Below, piece after piece: positions 1 through 5,610 of a stretch of 5,974 nucleotides of DNA. This stretch comes from Pseudomonadota bacterium (GTDB lineage: Bacteria; Myxococcota_A; Polyangia; Haliangiales; Haliangiaceae), in contig JAEWJO010000440.1 of assembly GCA_023386455.1 (NCBI GenBank), positions 1 through 5,974 on the forward strand, in the 5' to 3' direction. The translations under genes and the position numbers were made by a program. The notes beneath the pieces were generated by a model. That model saw nothing but the letters and a program-made list of their open reading frames with translations. It was not told the DNA's origin and made no database searches. Numbering within the stretch: position 1 is the stretch's first letter; the number at the start of each line of letters is the position of its first letter.

Positions 1-539
1 AGCCACAGCTCCGCGATCGCGGGCTCGACCGGCCGCGCCGCGACGGCGACGAGGATCACGGTCGACACGACGCCGAGCACGACCGGCAACGCGACCGCGT
101 AGATCGCGACGGCGGCGAGCTTGCCGGCGAGGATCCGCGAGCGGCTCGCAGGCTGCGCGTAGAGCAGCTCGGCGGTGTGCTGGATCTCCTCCTTGGCGAC
201 GATCGACGCGCCGAGCAGGCCGGCGAACAGCGCGACGCCGAGCGTGAACGTCAGCCCGTTCGTCGCGAGGTACGCGACCGGGCTCTGGAAGTCGACCATC
301 TCGAGGCCGAACGCGCGGCGCATCAGCGCCGGCATCGACGCGAGCTTGGCGCCGAGCGGACCGTTCGCGAGCGACGGCTGCAGCACGCACACGAGCGCGA
401 GCATGGCGGCGAGCGGGACGCCCCACGCGAGCGCCGTGCGGACGTTCGCGCGCAGCTCGCGCGTCATCACGAGCAGCGTGATCGACGGCGGCGCGACGTC
501 GTGACTGCTCTCGAGGGGAATGGCGAGGTCACGCGACAT
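1..539 (-). CDS. ABC-2 type transporter permease, partial (C-terminus beyond window)
   Basis: This is the membrane subunit of an ABC exporter, encoded directly after its ATPase. The 179 codons present give an inner-membrane protein with hydrophobic segments at about residues 36-56, 96-115 and 141-168. Between the second and third lies K116-E117-E118 followed by TAELL and a P-A-S-R motif (130-133), then K140. This pattern is typical of ABC-2 permeases of the KEE...TAE.L..P.SR type. The ATG at 539-537 has a GGAG ribosome site at 552-549, nine bases upstream, inside the end of the ATPase gene. An internal Met at residue 25 would give a shorter N-terminus more usual for the family, but it lacks a ribosome site. 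The 11-base overlap with the ATPase implies translational coupling. The substrate cannot be told from sequence; drug, lipid or peptide export are all possible. The gene is cut by the window edge, not visibly broken. Confidence 0.88.
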   Translation of the reverse strand, partial: MSRDLAIPLESSHDVAPPSITLLVMTRELRANVRTALAWGVPLAAMLALVCVLQPSLANGPLGAKLASMPALMRRAFGLEMVDFQSPVAYLATNGLTFTLGVALFAGLLGASIVAKEEIQHTAELLYAQPASRSRILAGKLAAVAIYAVALPVVLGVVSTVILVAVAARPVEPAIAELW

Positions 540-1461
540 GGTGATGGACTCCGTTGCGCTCCGGCGCGAAGTCGGCGAGGAACACGTCCTCGAGCGACGC
601 CTCCTCGATCCGGACGTCGGTGGGGCTCGCGGCGGCGAGCGCGTCGAGCAGCGGCGGCACCGGCCCGCGGTAGAGGAACGTGATCGAGTGGCCGTGGCGC
701 TCGAACGCCTCGACGCCGTCGAGCTGCCGCGCGGCGAGCCCGGTCAGCGCGTCGCCACCGGTGCCGGCGCCGTCGAACGTGGCGTGAACGCGGCGCATCG
801 CCCGCCGGCGCAGCGCGGCGACATCGTCGTACGCGACGACGCGGCCGCGGTTGACGATCGCGACGCGCTCGCAGGTTGCCTCGACCTCGGCGAGCGCGTG
901 CGACGAGAAGAACACGGTCGTTCCGGCCGCGGCCTCGTCGCGCAACCGATCGAACAGGCGCGCGCGCATGATCGGATCGAGGCCACTCGTCGGCTCGTCG
1001 AGGATCACGAGGCGCGGTGCCGGCTCGAGCGCGGCGACGATCGCGACCTTCTTCTTCGTGCCGAGCGAGAGGTCGGTCGTCGTCGCGTCGAGCTCGAGGT
1101 CGAAGAGCTCGGCGAGCTCGCGGCGGCGGGCGCGGTGGTCGCCGGCATGGAACCGCGCGACATAGGCGAGCAGGTCGCTGACCTTCATCGCCGGATAGAG
1201 GTTCGTGTCGCCGGGTACGTAGCCGATCCCGGCGCGGGCGCGCGCACCGTCGCGGTGAACGTCGTGGCCGAACAGCCGCGCCGTCCCCGAGGTCGGGGCG
1301 ATGAGGCCGAGCAGGATCCGTATCGTCGTCGTCTTGCCGGCGCCGTTGGGTCCGATGAACCCGACGATCGCGCCGGTCGGCACCGCGAGCGTGATGTCCT
1401 CGATGCCGATGCGGCCGTGGCCGTAGTCCTTGTGGAGCGACTGGATCTCGATCGCGTTCAT
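529..1461 (-). CDS. ABC transporter ATP-binding protein (ABC-2 exporter, BcrA/CcmA-like)
   Basis: This 310-residue cytoplasmic ATPase would power the adjacent permease. Numbering from the ATG at 1461, Walker A is GPNGAGKTT at 37-45, Walker B is LVILDE at 151-156, the D-loop is SGLDP at 159-163 and the switch histidine is H188 in FFSSH. Two motifs are non-canonical. The Q-loop reads YVPGDTNLYP (81-90), with Gly-Asp where Gln-Glu is usual, and the signature is LSLGTKKK (131-138) instead of LSGGQ. Both variants occur, from memory, in exporter subfamilies with a YLPGE-type loop, so I read them as subfamily traits and not damage. The last 90 or so residues form the C-terminal extension common in this class. 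A GTG at 1479 is also in frame. I prefer the ATG because it follows GGGAG (1470-1466) and the GTG would lie at the expected transcript start. The operator pair upstream suggests repressor control. Confidence 0.93.
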   Translation of the reverse strand: MNAIEIQSLHKDYGHGRIGIEDITLAVPTGAIVGFIGPNGAGKTTTIRILLGLIAPTSGTARLFGHDVHRDGARARAGIGYVPGDTNLYPAMKVSDLLAYVARFHAGDHRARRRELAELFDLELDATTTDLSLGTKKKVAIVAALEPAPRLVILDEPTSGLDPIMRARLFDRLRDEAAAGTTVFFSSHALAEVEATCERVAIVNRGRVVAYDDVAALRRRAMRRVHATFDGAGTGGDALTGLAARQLDGVEAFERHGHSITFLYRGPVPPLLDALAAASPTDVRIEEASLEDVFLADFAPERNGVHHHVA

Positions 1462-1471
1462 GCGACTCCCA

Positions 1472-1519
1472 TTGACCACCCGGTCAGCCAGACGCTACCA
1501 CGGCTGACCAGGTGGTCAA
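1472..1519. promoter_or_regulatory. Paired palindromic operators, TGACC-N4-GGTCA, two copies
   Basis: Site 1 is TGACC at 1473-1477 and GGTCA at 1482-1486. Site 2 is TGACC at 1505-1509 and GGTCA at 1514-1518. Each is a 14-base dyad, and their centres are 32 bases apart, about three helical turns. The whole block is itself an inverted repeat: 19-base arms at 1471-1489 and 1502-1520 match at 18 positions. Dyads of this size and form suit dimeric repressors such as the TetR family, which often control ABC exporters. No such regulator is encoded in the window, so the binding protein is unknown. As RNA the same block could fold into a long hairpin, but it has no U tract, so I do not read it as a terminator. 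Confidence 0.72.
1492..1519 (-). promoter_or_regulatory. Predicted promoter of the ABC exporter operon
   Basis: On the minus strand TTGACC (1519-1514) matches five of six bases of a sigma-70 -35 box. After 16 bases TAGCGT (1497-1492) gives a weaker -10 box with three of six matches. Transcription would start near 1485, leaving a leader of about 24 bases with GGGAG before the ATG at 1461. The -35 box lies in one palindrome and the predicted start lies in the other, an arrangement expected of a repressed promoter. The call is from base pattern only. Confidence 0.5.
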
Positions 1520-1520
1520 T

Positions 1521-1746
1521 CGGCACGTGAAGGCCCTCTCCGTGGTCGTCCAGCATGGTGCGGTGCGTCTCTCTCTCGAAGGACGAATCTCGACGCGCGA
1601 ACGTGACAGCGCGCTGGCGCACGGTGCCGTCCCGGCGACCCCGTATGCGCCGCATCACTCCTGTGTGCTGGGAAACCTGTTCAACTGCTGAGGATTAAGC
1701 AACCCTCATTCGCCGACGCGAGACCCGATCGAGACGTCGAATCGAC
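1521..1746. other. Intergenic stretch with no recognised gene
   Basis: The full gap between the divergent ATPase and TonB genes runs from 1462 to 1799. Apart from the ABC promoter and operators at one end and the TonB-gene promoter at the other, I see no coding region, RNA gene or terminator here. It looks less GC-biased than its neighbours. A 66-codon minus-strand frame (GTG at 1658 to TGA at 1458) ends by overlapping the ATPase start, but it runs through the operators and resembles no family I know. Confidence 0.5.
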
Positions 1747-1775
1747 CTGACGGACGGTCGGCGCGTATCTATACT
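1747..1775 (+). promoter_or_regulatory. Predicted sigma-70 promoter of the TonB-family gene
   Basis: CTGACG (1747-1752, four of six matches to TTGACA) is followed after exactly 17 bases by TATACT (1770-1775, five of six matches to TATAAT). This is the best-formed promoter in the window and stands out in GC-rich surroundings. Transcription would begin near 1782, giving a leader of only about 18 bases before the ATG at 1800. That leader has no clear ribosome site. Confidence 0.6.
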
Positions 1776-1799
1776 CGACCGAGTAGCCGGTTTCGCAGC

Positions 1800-3242
1800 A
1801 TGCCGACCGCAGCACGACGAGGGAGACAGGTTACGCCGGCCGCCACGTGGGTGGCGGCCTGCGCCGCGCTGATCGTCCACGGCATCCTGCTCAGCAGCGT
1901 CCACGCGCTCGATATCTCCGTCGTCGGCGAGGGCTTCTCGACGCGGGCGCGCAAGCCCGCCGAGGTGGTCGAGCTGAAGTCGGGCTGTGTCGGCGACGCC
2001 CTGCTCGCGGGCAGCGCACGGTTCTCGATGTGCTTGGCGCCCTGGCGTGCGGATACCGACGCATGCCTGGAACGCGCGGAGCTCGACATGCGCATGGACA
2101 TGTCCTCGTGTGTCGCGGTTCGCGACGCGCTCGCGCTGTCCGAGATCTCGATGCTCGAGCCGAAGCAGGCGGACAAGGTGACGCCGATCGATCCCGAGCC
2201 GCTGATCGAGATGATGAAGAAGCCCGACCAGCCGCCGCCGCCGGAGCTGAAGCAGCAGCAGGCGCAGCAGCAGCCACCGCCGCCGCAGCCGCCGGCGCCG
2301 CCGACCCCGCCGCGCAAGATGCAGGTCGTCGAGACCGTGAAGCCGAGCGCCGAGAAGGAGCCGGACAACGCGCGCTTCCTCGCGGAATACAACTCGTCCG
2401 CCGACAAGCAGAAGGTCTCGCGCGGCGCGGTCAAGGAGCCGATGGTCGCCAAGGCCAAGCCCGAGGAGCTGACCCCGAAGGAGACGCCGAAGGAGGTCGA
2501 GCAGGCGAAGCAGGAGCAAGATCGCACGAAGGGCATGAACAAGACCGCGCCCGACGTGCCCGGCACGCTCGCGATGCGCAACCCCGGGGCGCAGCGGCCC
2601 GCCGAGATCCAGCAGGACGCCAAGACGCTCGGTGCCGAGAACGGTGCGACCGGCCCGCTCGCGTTCGACGGCTTCATGCCGCGGCGCGGCACCGGCGCGT
2701 TCGAGCAGGAGAAGAAGGAGAAGAGCGAGATCCCGAAGGGCGAGAGCGGCGCCGGCGGCGGCGCGCCTCCCGATCTCGATCTCAAGCCCTCGCGCGACGT
2801 GCTCGAGCGCGCGCTCGGCGGCGGCAGCGTCGATCACCTCGAGGATGTCGCGAACGACGACGAGACCGCGCTCAACGCGAAGCGCTGGGTGCACGCGACG
2901 TTCTTCAACCGGCTGAAGCGCCAGGTCGCGCAGAACTGGGATCCCGCGTCGGTGTGGCGTCGCCAGGATCCGAGCGGTCAGGTCTACGGCTTCAAGACCC
3001 GCATCACCGAGGTGCGCGTGACACTCGCCCGCAACGGCCAGCTGACGAAGATCGTCGTCACCGCGCCGTCGGGAGTCGCCGAGCTCGACGACGAGGCCGT
3101 CCGTGCGTTCCAGCAGGCGGCGCCGTTCGTGAACCCGCCGAAGGAGCTCGCGAACGCCGAGGGCAACATCGTGTTCGGGTTCTCGTTCTACTTCGAGATC
3201 GGCGCGCCGCGCAGCTCCTGGCGCGTCGTCCGCTCGATGTGA
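1800..3242 (+). CDS. TonB-family protein with Cys-containing segment and Pro/Gln-rich spacer
   Basis: This 480-residue protein has the layout of an energy transducer linking the inner-membrane proton gradient to outer-membrane receptors. A short basic N-terminus precedes one membrane segment (about 14-34) with H27, matching the essential histidine of TonB/TolA-type anchors; the usual serine four residues earlier is Ala. A segment of about 45 residues then carries Cys63, 78, 89 and 104, which is unusual. Next come a Pro/Gln-rich tract (144-171) and a long charged Lys/Glu/Pro spacer. The end (about 363-466) fits the TonB C-terminal domain: FFNRLKRQVAQNW, then VRVTLARNGQLTKIVV, LDDEAVRAFQQAAPF and a closing FGFSFYFEI strand. 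No exbB or exbD lies in the window, so its motor partner is elsewhere. The ATG is chosen for its fit to the promoter and anchor; GGGAG at 1821-1825 leads to no suitable start. Members of this superfamily in myxobacteria also serve roles other than uptake. Confidence 0.85.
   Translation: MPTAARRGRQVTPAATWVAACAALIVHGILLSSVHALDISVVGEGFSTRARKPAEVVELKSGCVGDALLAGSARFSMCLAPWRADTDACLERAELDMRMDMSSCVAVRDALALSEISMLEPKQADKVTPIDPEPLIEMMKKPDQPPPPELKQQQAQQQPPPPQPPAPPTPPRKMQVVETVKPSAEKEPDNARFLAEYNSSADKQKVSRGAVKEPMVAKAKPEELTPKETPKEVEQAKQEQDRTKGMNKTAPDVPGTLAMRNPGAQRPAEIQQDAKTLGAENGATGPLAFDGFMPRRGTGAFEQEKKEKSEIPKGESGAGGGAPPDLDLKPSRDVLERALGGGSVDHLEDVANDDETALNAKRWVHATFFNRLKRQVAQNWDPASVWRRQDPSGQVYGFKTRITEVRVTLARNGQLTKIVVTAPSGVAELDDEAVRAFQQAAPFVNPPKELANAEGNIVFGFSFYFEIGAPRSSWRVVRSM
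1838..1859 (+). other. Perfect hairpin in the first codons of the TonB-family gene
   Basis: GGCCGCCAC (1838-1846) pairs fully with GTGGCGGCC (1851-1859) around a GTGG loop. The 9-base-pair GC-rich stem begins 38 bases after the A of the start codon. There is no T tract, so it is not a standard terminator. It could slow early translation or stabilise the message, or be a chance product of GC-rich codons. Confidence 0.45.
2229..2312 (+). repeat. Low-complexity CCG/CAG tract encoding Pro/Gln spacer
   Basis: Runs of CCG and CAG codons encode residues 144-171 of the TonB-family protein: four Pro, then ELK, two Gln triplets separated by Ala, then about ten Pro mixed with Gln, Ala and Thr. The tract is in frame. 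Such Pro-rich stretches in TonB and TolA proteins form a stiff periplasm-spanning rod. Its length may vary between strains through slippage. Confidence 0.75.
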
Positions 3243-3718
3243 CGCTCCGGTACGGCGACCTTCGCCGGCACGGGCTCGAGCGGCTGGAGCACGATCGTGA
3301 TCTGCTCCGACGGTTGCGCCATCGGCATCGTCAAGTAGACCTCGCGGCGCGGCCCACCGCGCGTGCGCTGGTTCTCGGCGAGCCACTGCTCGAGCAGCGC
3401 GTACGTCGTGGTGAGCTCCTCGTACACGCCGACGTGCTCGACCTTCACGGCGGGGCCGGCGGGAAGCTCGATCGACTCGACGCGACCGACCGCCTCGACA
3501 CGCGACCACGTCGGAATCGCCGCGGCGACGTCGAGCCCGTGCTCGTCGCTCGCGTAGTAGAGCGCGAACGGCGGGCCGCTGATCTGACGGCCGGCGACGA
3601 CCTCGAGCTCGGCGAACGCCGCGTCGAAGAATGTCGCGATCTCGCCGAGCGGGACGCGTGCACGGATGGCTACAGCCTGACTACCGGTGAGCTGGATGAC
3701 CGACGGTTTGCTGTCCAT
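3188..3718 (-). CDS. Stand-alone GyrI-like (AraC effector-binding) domain protein
   Basis: This 176-residue protein consists of one GyrI-like small-molecule-binding domain with no DNA-binding part. From the ATG at 3718 the family pattern is clear: VPLGEIATFFDAAF (22-35), GPPFALYY (48-55), DVAAAIP (63-69), a LPAG turn (85-88), EHVGVY (94-99), a LLEQWLAEN helix (108-116) and EVYL (126-129). E126 sits where many family members hold the Glu that contacts cationic ligands. The last 30 or so residues extend past the usual end. Their final 17 codons lie antisense to the end of the TonB-family gene, a 55-base convergent overlap. An in-frame TTG at 3763 would add 15 low-complexity residues, so I prefer the ATG, although no ribosome site precedes it. 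The likely role is binding or sequestering a small amphipathic compound; hydrolase activity is reported for some relatives. No regulator sits beside it. Confidence 0.88.
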   Translation of the reverse strand: MDSKPSVIQLTGSQAVAIRARVPLGEIATFFDAAFAELEVVAGRQISGPPFALYYASDEHGLDVAAAIPTWSRVEAVGRVESIELPAGPAVKVEHVGVYEELTTTYALLEQWLAENQRTRGGPRREVYLTMPMAQPSEQITIVLQPLEPVPAKVAVPERHIERTTRQELRGAPISK

Positions 3719-3799
3719 GGGGGAGGGCGAGCTGCGACCGCCATGCCCGGTGGGCCGGCGCAAGTCGCGCAGGTACGGCGCCGGATCGCGCGAGGTCTG

Positions 3800-3820
3800 C
3801 GCGACCGGGCCCGGGTCGCG
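3800..3820. promoter_or_regulatory. Inverted repeat in the divergent gap, possible operator
   Basis: CGCGACC (3800-3806) and GGTCGCG (3814-3820) are exact inverted repeats around a 7-base spacer. The site lies in the 134-base gap between the GyrI-like gene and the divergent YPMFA gene, about where the -35 region of the YPMFA gene would be. The gap is GC-rich, so a chance dyad is quite possible. Confidence 0.3.
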
Positions 3821-3840
3821 AACTACACGCGCCCGTGGCG

Positions 3841-3846
3841 TAGTCT
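3841..3846 (+). promoter_or_regulatory. Candidate -10 box for a leaderless transcript
   Basis: TAGTCT fits the TANNNT form of a -10 box and ends six bases before the ATG at 3853. Transcription would therefore begin at or next to the start codon, giving a leaderless message. This agrees with the lack of any ribosome site there. I see no convincing -35 box. Confidence 0.4.
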
Positions 3847-3852
3847 CGCGTC

Positions 3853-4299
3853 ATGGACCGCGCTCGCGCGCTCGCCGTGGTGGTGTCCGTCGTGCTCGTC
3901 GGCGCGACGCTCTCGCCACTACGTCGAGACCCGTACGACGACGGGTTCCCGCTGTCGACGTACCCGATGTTCGCGTCGAAGCGGCCGACGGTGCAGACGT
4001 TCCACTACGCACTCGGCGTGACCGCCGACGGCAAGCGCCGCACGCTCGCGCCGGCCGTCGTCGGCGGCACCGGCGAGATCCTCCAGGCGCTGCGCGTGAT
4101 CTCGGCCGCGACCAACGCCGGGAGGCCGGCGCTCCGGGAGCTCTGCACGGCGATCGCGGCGCGCGTCGCCGGCGACAGCGAGTTCGCCGACATCGTCGCG
4201 ATCCGCCTCGTCACCGGCACGCACGACGCGGTCCAGTACCTCGCCCACGACGTCGTCGGCACCGAGTACGAGCGCGTGCGGTGCGAGGTGTCGCGATGA
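3853..4299 (+). CDS. Small membrane-anchored protein with YPMFA motif, unknown function
   Basis: I do not recognise a named family. The 148-residue product begins MDRARA and has one strong hydrophobic segment (about 6-23) that looks like a signal anchor. A short basic Asp-rich turn (24-31) leads into GFPLSTYPMFASKRP (31-45), the most distinctive part. The rest is a small soluble domain with a predicted strand (FHYALGVTADGKRR), an alanine-rich helix and a closing strand. Cys98 and Cys144 could form a disulfide if that domain is exported. Its TGA stop overlaps the ATG of the HTTM gene as ATGA, so the two are almost certainly cotranslated and probably partners. I recall similar small YPMF-type proteins beside HTTM or DoxX-like membrane proteins, but cannot confirm this here. 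The ATG is supported by the anchor start and the -10 box just upstream. Confidence 0.8.
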   Translation: MDRARALAVVVSVVLVGATLSPLRRDPYDDGFPLSTYPMFASKRPTVQTFHYALGVTADGKRRTLAPAVVGGTGEILQALRVISAATNAGRPALRELCTAIAARVAGDSEFADIVAIRLVTGTHDAVQYLAHDVVGTEYERVRCEVSR

Positions 4300-5186
4300 C
4301 GCTGCTATCCCGGTGGTGGTTCGCGCCGGCGCCGGCGACGCGGCTCGCGGCGCTGCGCATCCTGATCGGCGCCTATGCGCTCGTGTACGTCGTCGGTCGG
4401 TTCGGCGAGCTCGTCGCGGTCTCGCGCTACGGCGCGTCGCACTTTCATCCGCTCGGCGTCGTGCGCGTCCTCGACACGCCGCTGCCGCCGAGCGTCGCGA
4501 TCGCGATCGCCGCGGCGACGTGCGTCTTGCTCGCGGCGTTCGTTGCCGGCTGGCAGTTCCGCATCACGGGGCCGCTCGCCGCGGCGGCGCTCCTGTGGAC
4601 GATCACCTACCGCAACGTGTGGGGCATGCCGTTCCACACCGAGAACCTCATGGTGCTCCACGTGATCGCGCTCGCGTGCACGCCGGCCGCCGACGTGTGG
4701 TCGCTCGACGCGCGACGGATGCGTGTCGCGAGCACGGGCTATGGCTGGGCGATCAAGCTCCTCGCGCTGCTCACGGTCTCGACGTACCTGCTCGCCGGCA
4801 TCGCGAAGCTGCGCATCGCCGGTCTCGGCTGGATCGACGGCGAGCTGCTCCGCAACCAGATCGCCGTCGACAACCTGCGCAAGGCGCTGCTCGGCGACGC
4901 GGTCGCGCCGCTCGCGCACCTCGTGCTCGAGCACCCGACACCGCTCGTCGTGTTCTCCGTGATGTCGCTCACGCTGGAGCTCGGGGCGCCGCTCGCGCTG
5001 CTCCATCGCCGCGTCGGCCACGTCTGGGCGTTCGGAGCCTGGGGATTTCACGTCGGTGTCGTGCTGCTCATGAACATCTGGTTTCCATATCCGCTGTTCG
5101 GCATCGCGTTCCTGCCGTTCGTTCCCGCGGAAAAGATCGTTGCCTTGGCAACTACGGTTGTAGTAATGCTACGAAGACCGTCGTAA
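4296..5186 (+). CDS. HTTM domain (vitamin K carboxylase-like) integral membrane protein
   Basis: This 296-residue protein has about seven or eight hydrophobic segments, including roughly 17-40, 66-86, 92-105, 117-130, 151-170, and two or three more before the end. The order of motifs suggests the HTTM family, the membrane domain shared with vitamin K-dependent gamma-glutamyl carboxylase. Visible motifs are LRILIGAYAL (20-29), YRNVWGMPFHTEN (105-117), STYLLAGIAKL (162-172) and GWIDGELLRNQ (178-188). K171 in AGIAKL lines up, from memory, with the catalytic Lys218 of human carboxylase in AGVKKL. The separate lumenal domain of true carboxylases is absent, so carboxylation is not established. The start is fixed by the ATGA overlap with the YPMFA gene. 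The last 15 or so codons are unusually AT-rich and carry the BlaI-type dyads, so coding and control sequence overlap. A DoxX-like oxidoreductase relative is the main alternative. Confidence 0.8.
   Translation: MTLLSRWWFAPAPATRLAALRILIGAYALVYVVGRFGELVAVSRYGASHFHPLGVVRVLDTPLPPSVAIAIAAATCVLLAAFVAGWQFRITGPLAAAALLWTITYRNVWGMPFHTENLMVLHVIALACTPAADVWSLDARRMRVASTGYGWAIKLLALLTVSTYLLAGIAKLRIAGLGWIDGELLRNQIAVDNLRKALLGDAVAPLAHLVLEHPTPLVVFSVMSLTLELGAPLALLHRRVGHVWAFGAWGFHVGVVLLMNIWFPYPLFGIAFLPFVPAEKIVALATTVVVMLRRPS
5145..5185 (+). promoter_or_regulatory. Predicted promoter and BlaI-type operator before the repressor gene
   Basis: TTGGCA (5145-5150) matches five of six bases of a -35 box; TACGAA (5170-5175), 19 bases on, is a weak -10 candidate. 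Downstream of the -35 box lies the perfect dyad ACTAC-N4-GTAGT (5151-5164). Next are GTAG (5160-5163) with CTAC (5169-5172), and then TACGA (5170-5174) with TCGTA (5181-5185). TAC/GTA half-sites are characteristic of BlaI/MecI operators, and placement between -35 and start fits self-repression. All of this lies inside the last codons of the HTTM gene. Confidence 0.62.
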
Positions 5187-5196
5187 CCGAGGTGCC

Positions 5197-5610
5197 ATGC
5201 CCGCCGCACGTTGCCCCGAGATGACCCCCGCCGAGCTCCGCGTCATGAAGGCGCTGTGGGAGCTCGGCAAGGGCTCGGTCTCGGACGTCCGCGCCGAGCT
5301 CGCCGCGCGCGGGCACGACCTCGCGTACACGACGGTGATGACGCTGCTCGGCCGGCTCGCCGCGAAGAGCGCGCTGAGCGTCGACAAGACGCGCGAGCCG
5401 TTCGTCTACAAGCCGGCGCACCGCCGCGAGTCGGTCCTGCGCGATCGGCTCCGCGACTTCGTCCGCGACGTGTTCGACGGCCAGGCCGATTCGCTCGTGC
5501 TGCGGCTCGTCGAGGACGAGAGCCTGACGCGCGAGGAGCTCCGTGACATCGAGCGCCGGATCGCGGACGCCGAGAAGACCGGCGCCCCGAAGAAGGAGCG
5601 CAAGCCATGA
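5197..5610 (+). CDS. BlaI/MecI family transcriptional repressor
   Basis: This 137-residue cytoplasmic protein has the winged helix of penicillinase repressors. It starts with MTPAELRVMKALW (9-21) and a helix with SVSDVRAEL. The recognition helix region reads AYTTVMTLLGRLAAK, followed by a wing ending in FVYKP. The C-terminal half is the charged helical dimerisation part, ending in a Lys/Glu-rich tail. Family members bind dyads with TAC/GTA half-sites as dimers and are inactivated by cleavage triggered through a membrane M56/BlaR1 protein. Such a protein is encoded next, with an ATGA overlap. The ATG at 5197 is preferred because GAGG lies four bases before it; the internal ATG at 5221 would also leave the domain intact. 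It begins 11 bases after the last base of the HTTM stop, so read-through from that operon is likely. No beta-lactamase gene is in view, so the regulated target is unknown. Confidence 0.92.
   Translation: MPAARCPEMTPAELRVMKALWELGKGSVSDVRAELAARGHDLAYTTVMTLLGRLAAKSALSVDKTREPFVYKPAHRRESVLRDRLRDFVRDVFDGQADSLVLRLVEDESLTREELRDIERRIADAEKTGAPKKERKP

Noticed and set aside
1471..1520. Reading the long inverted repeat as an intrinsic terminator
   Set aside because: No T tract follows on either strand, and each arm is itself a dyad placed on promoter elements, which fits operators better.
520..1530. 336-codon plus-strand frame opposite the ABC ATPase
   Set aside because: The minus strand encodes all ATPase motifs; the plus-strand product is Arg/Glu/Asp-rich without any recognisable domain.
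1458..1658. 66-codon minus-strand frame with an AGGA before its GTG and a TGA overlapping the ATPase ATG
   Set aside because: It runs straight through the operator pair and predicted promoter, shows weaker third-position GC than its neighbours, and resembles no family. The stop/start overlap is probably chance, though ribosome profiling could test it.
1695..3509. 604-codon open frame on the minus strand across the TonB-family gene
   Set aside because: Its product is an Arg/Leu-rich low-complexity string with no domain pattern. It is antisense to a clear TonB-family gene and is a by-product of high GC with few stops.
1847..4021. 724-codon plus-strand frame spanning the TonB and GyrI-like region
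   Set aside because: Arg/Ala-rich product, crosses gene boundaries and promoters, and is out of frame with genes supported by recognised motifs.
4305..5051. 248-codon minus-strand frame opposite the HTTM gene
   Set aside because: Arg/Glu-rich string with no domain pattern, antisense to a protein with clear membrane segments and HTTM motifs.
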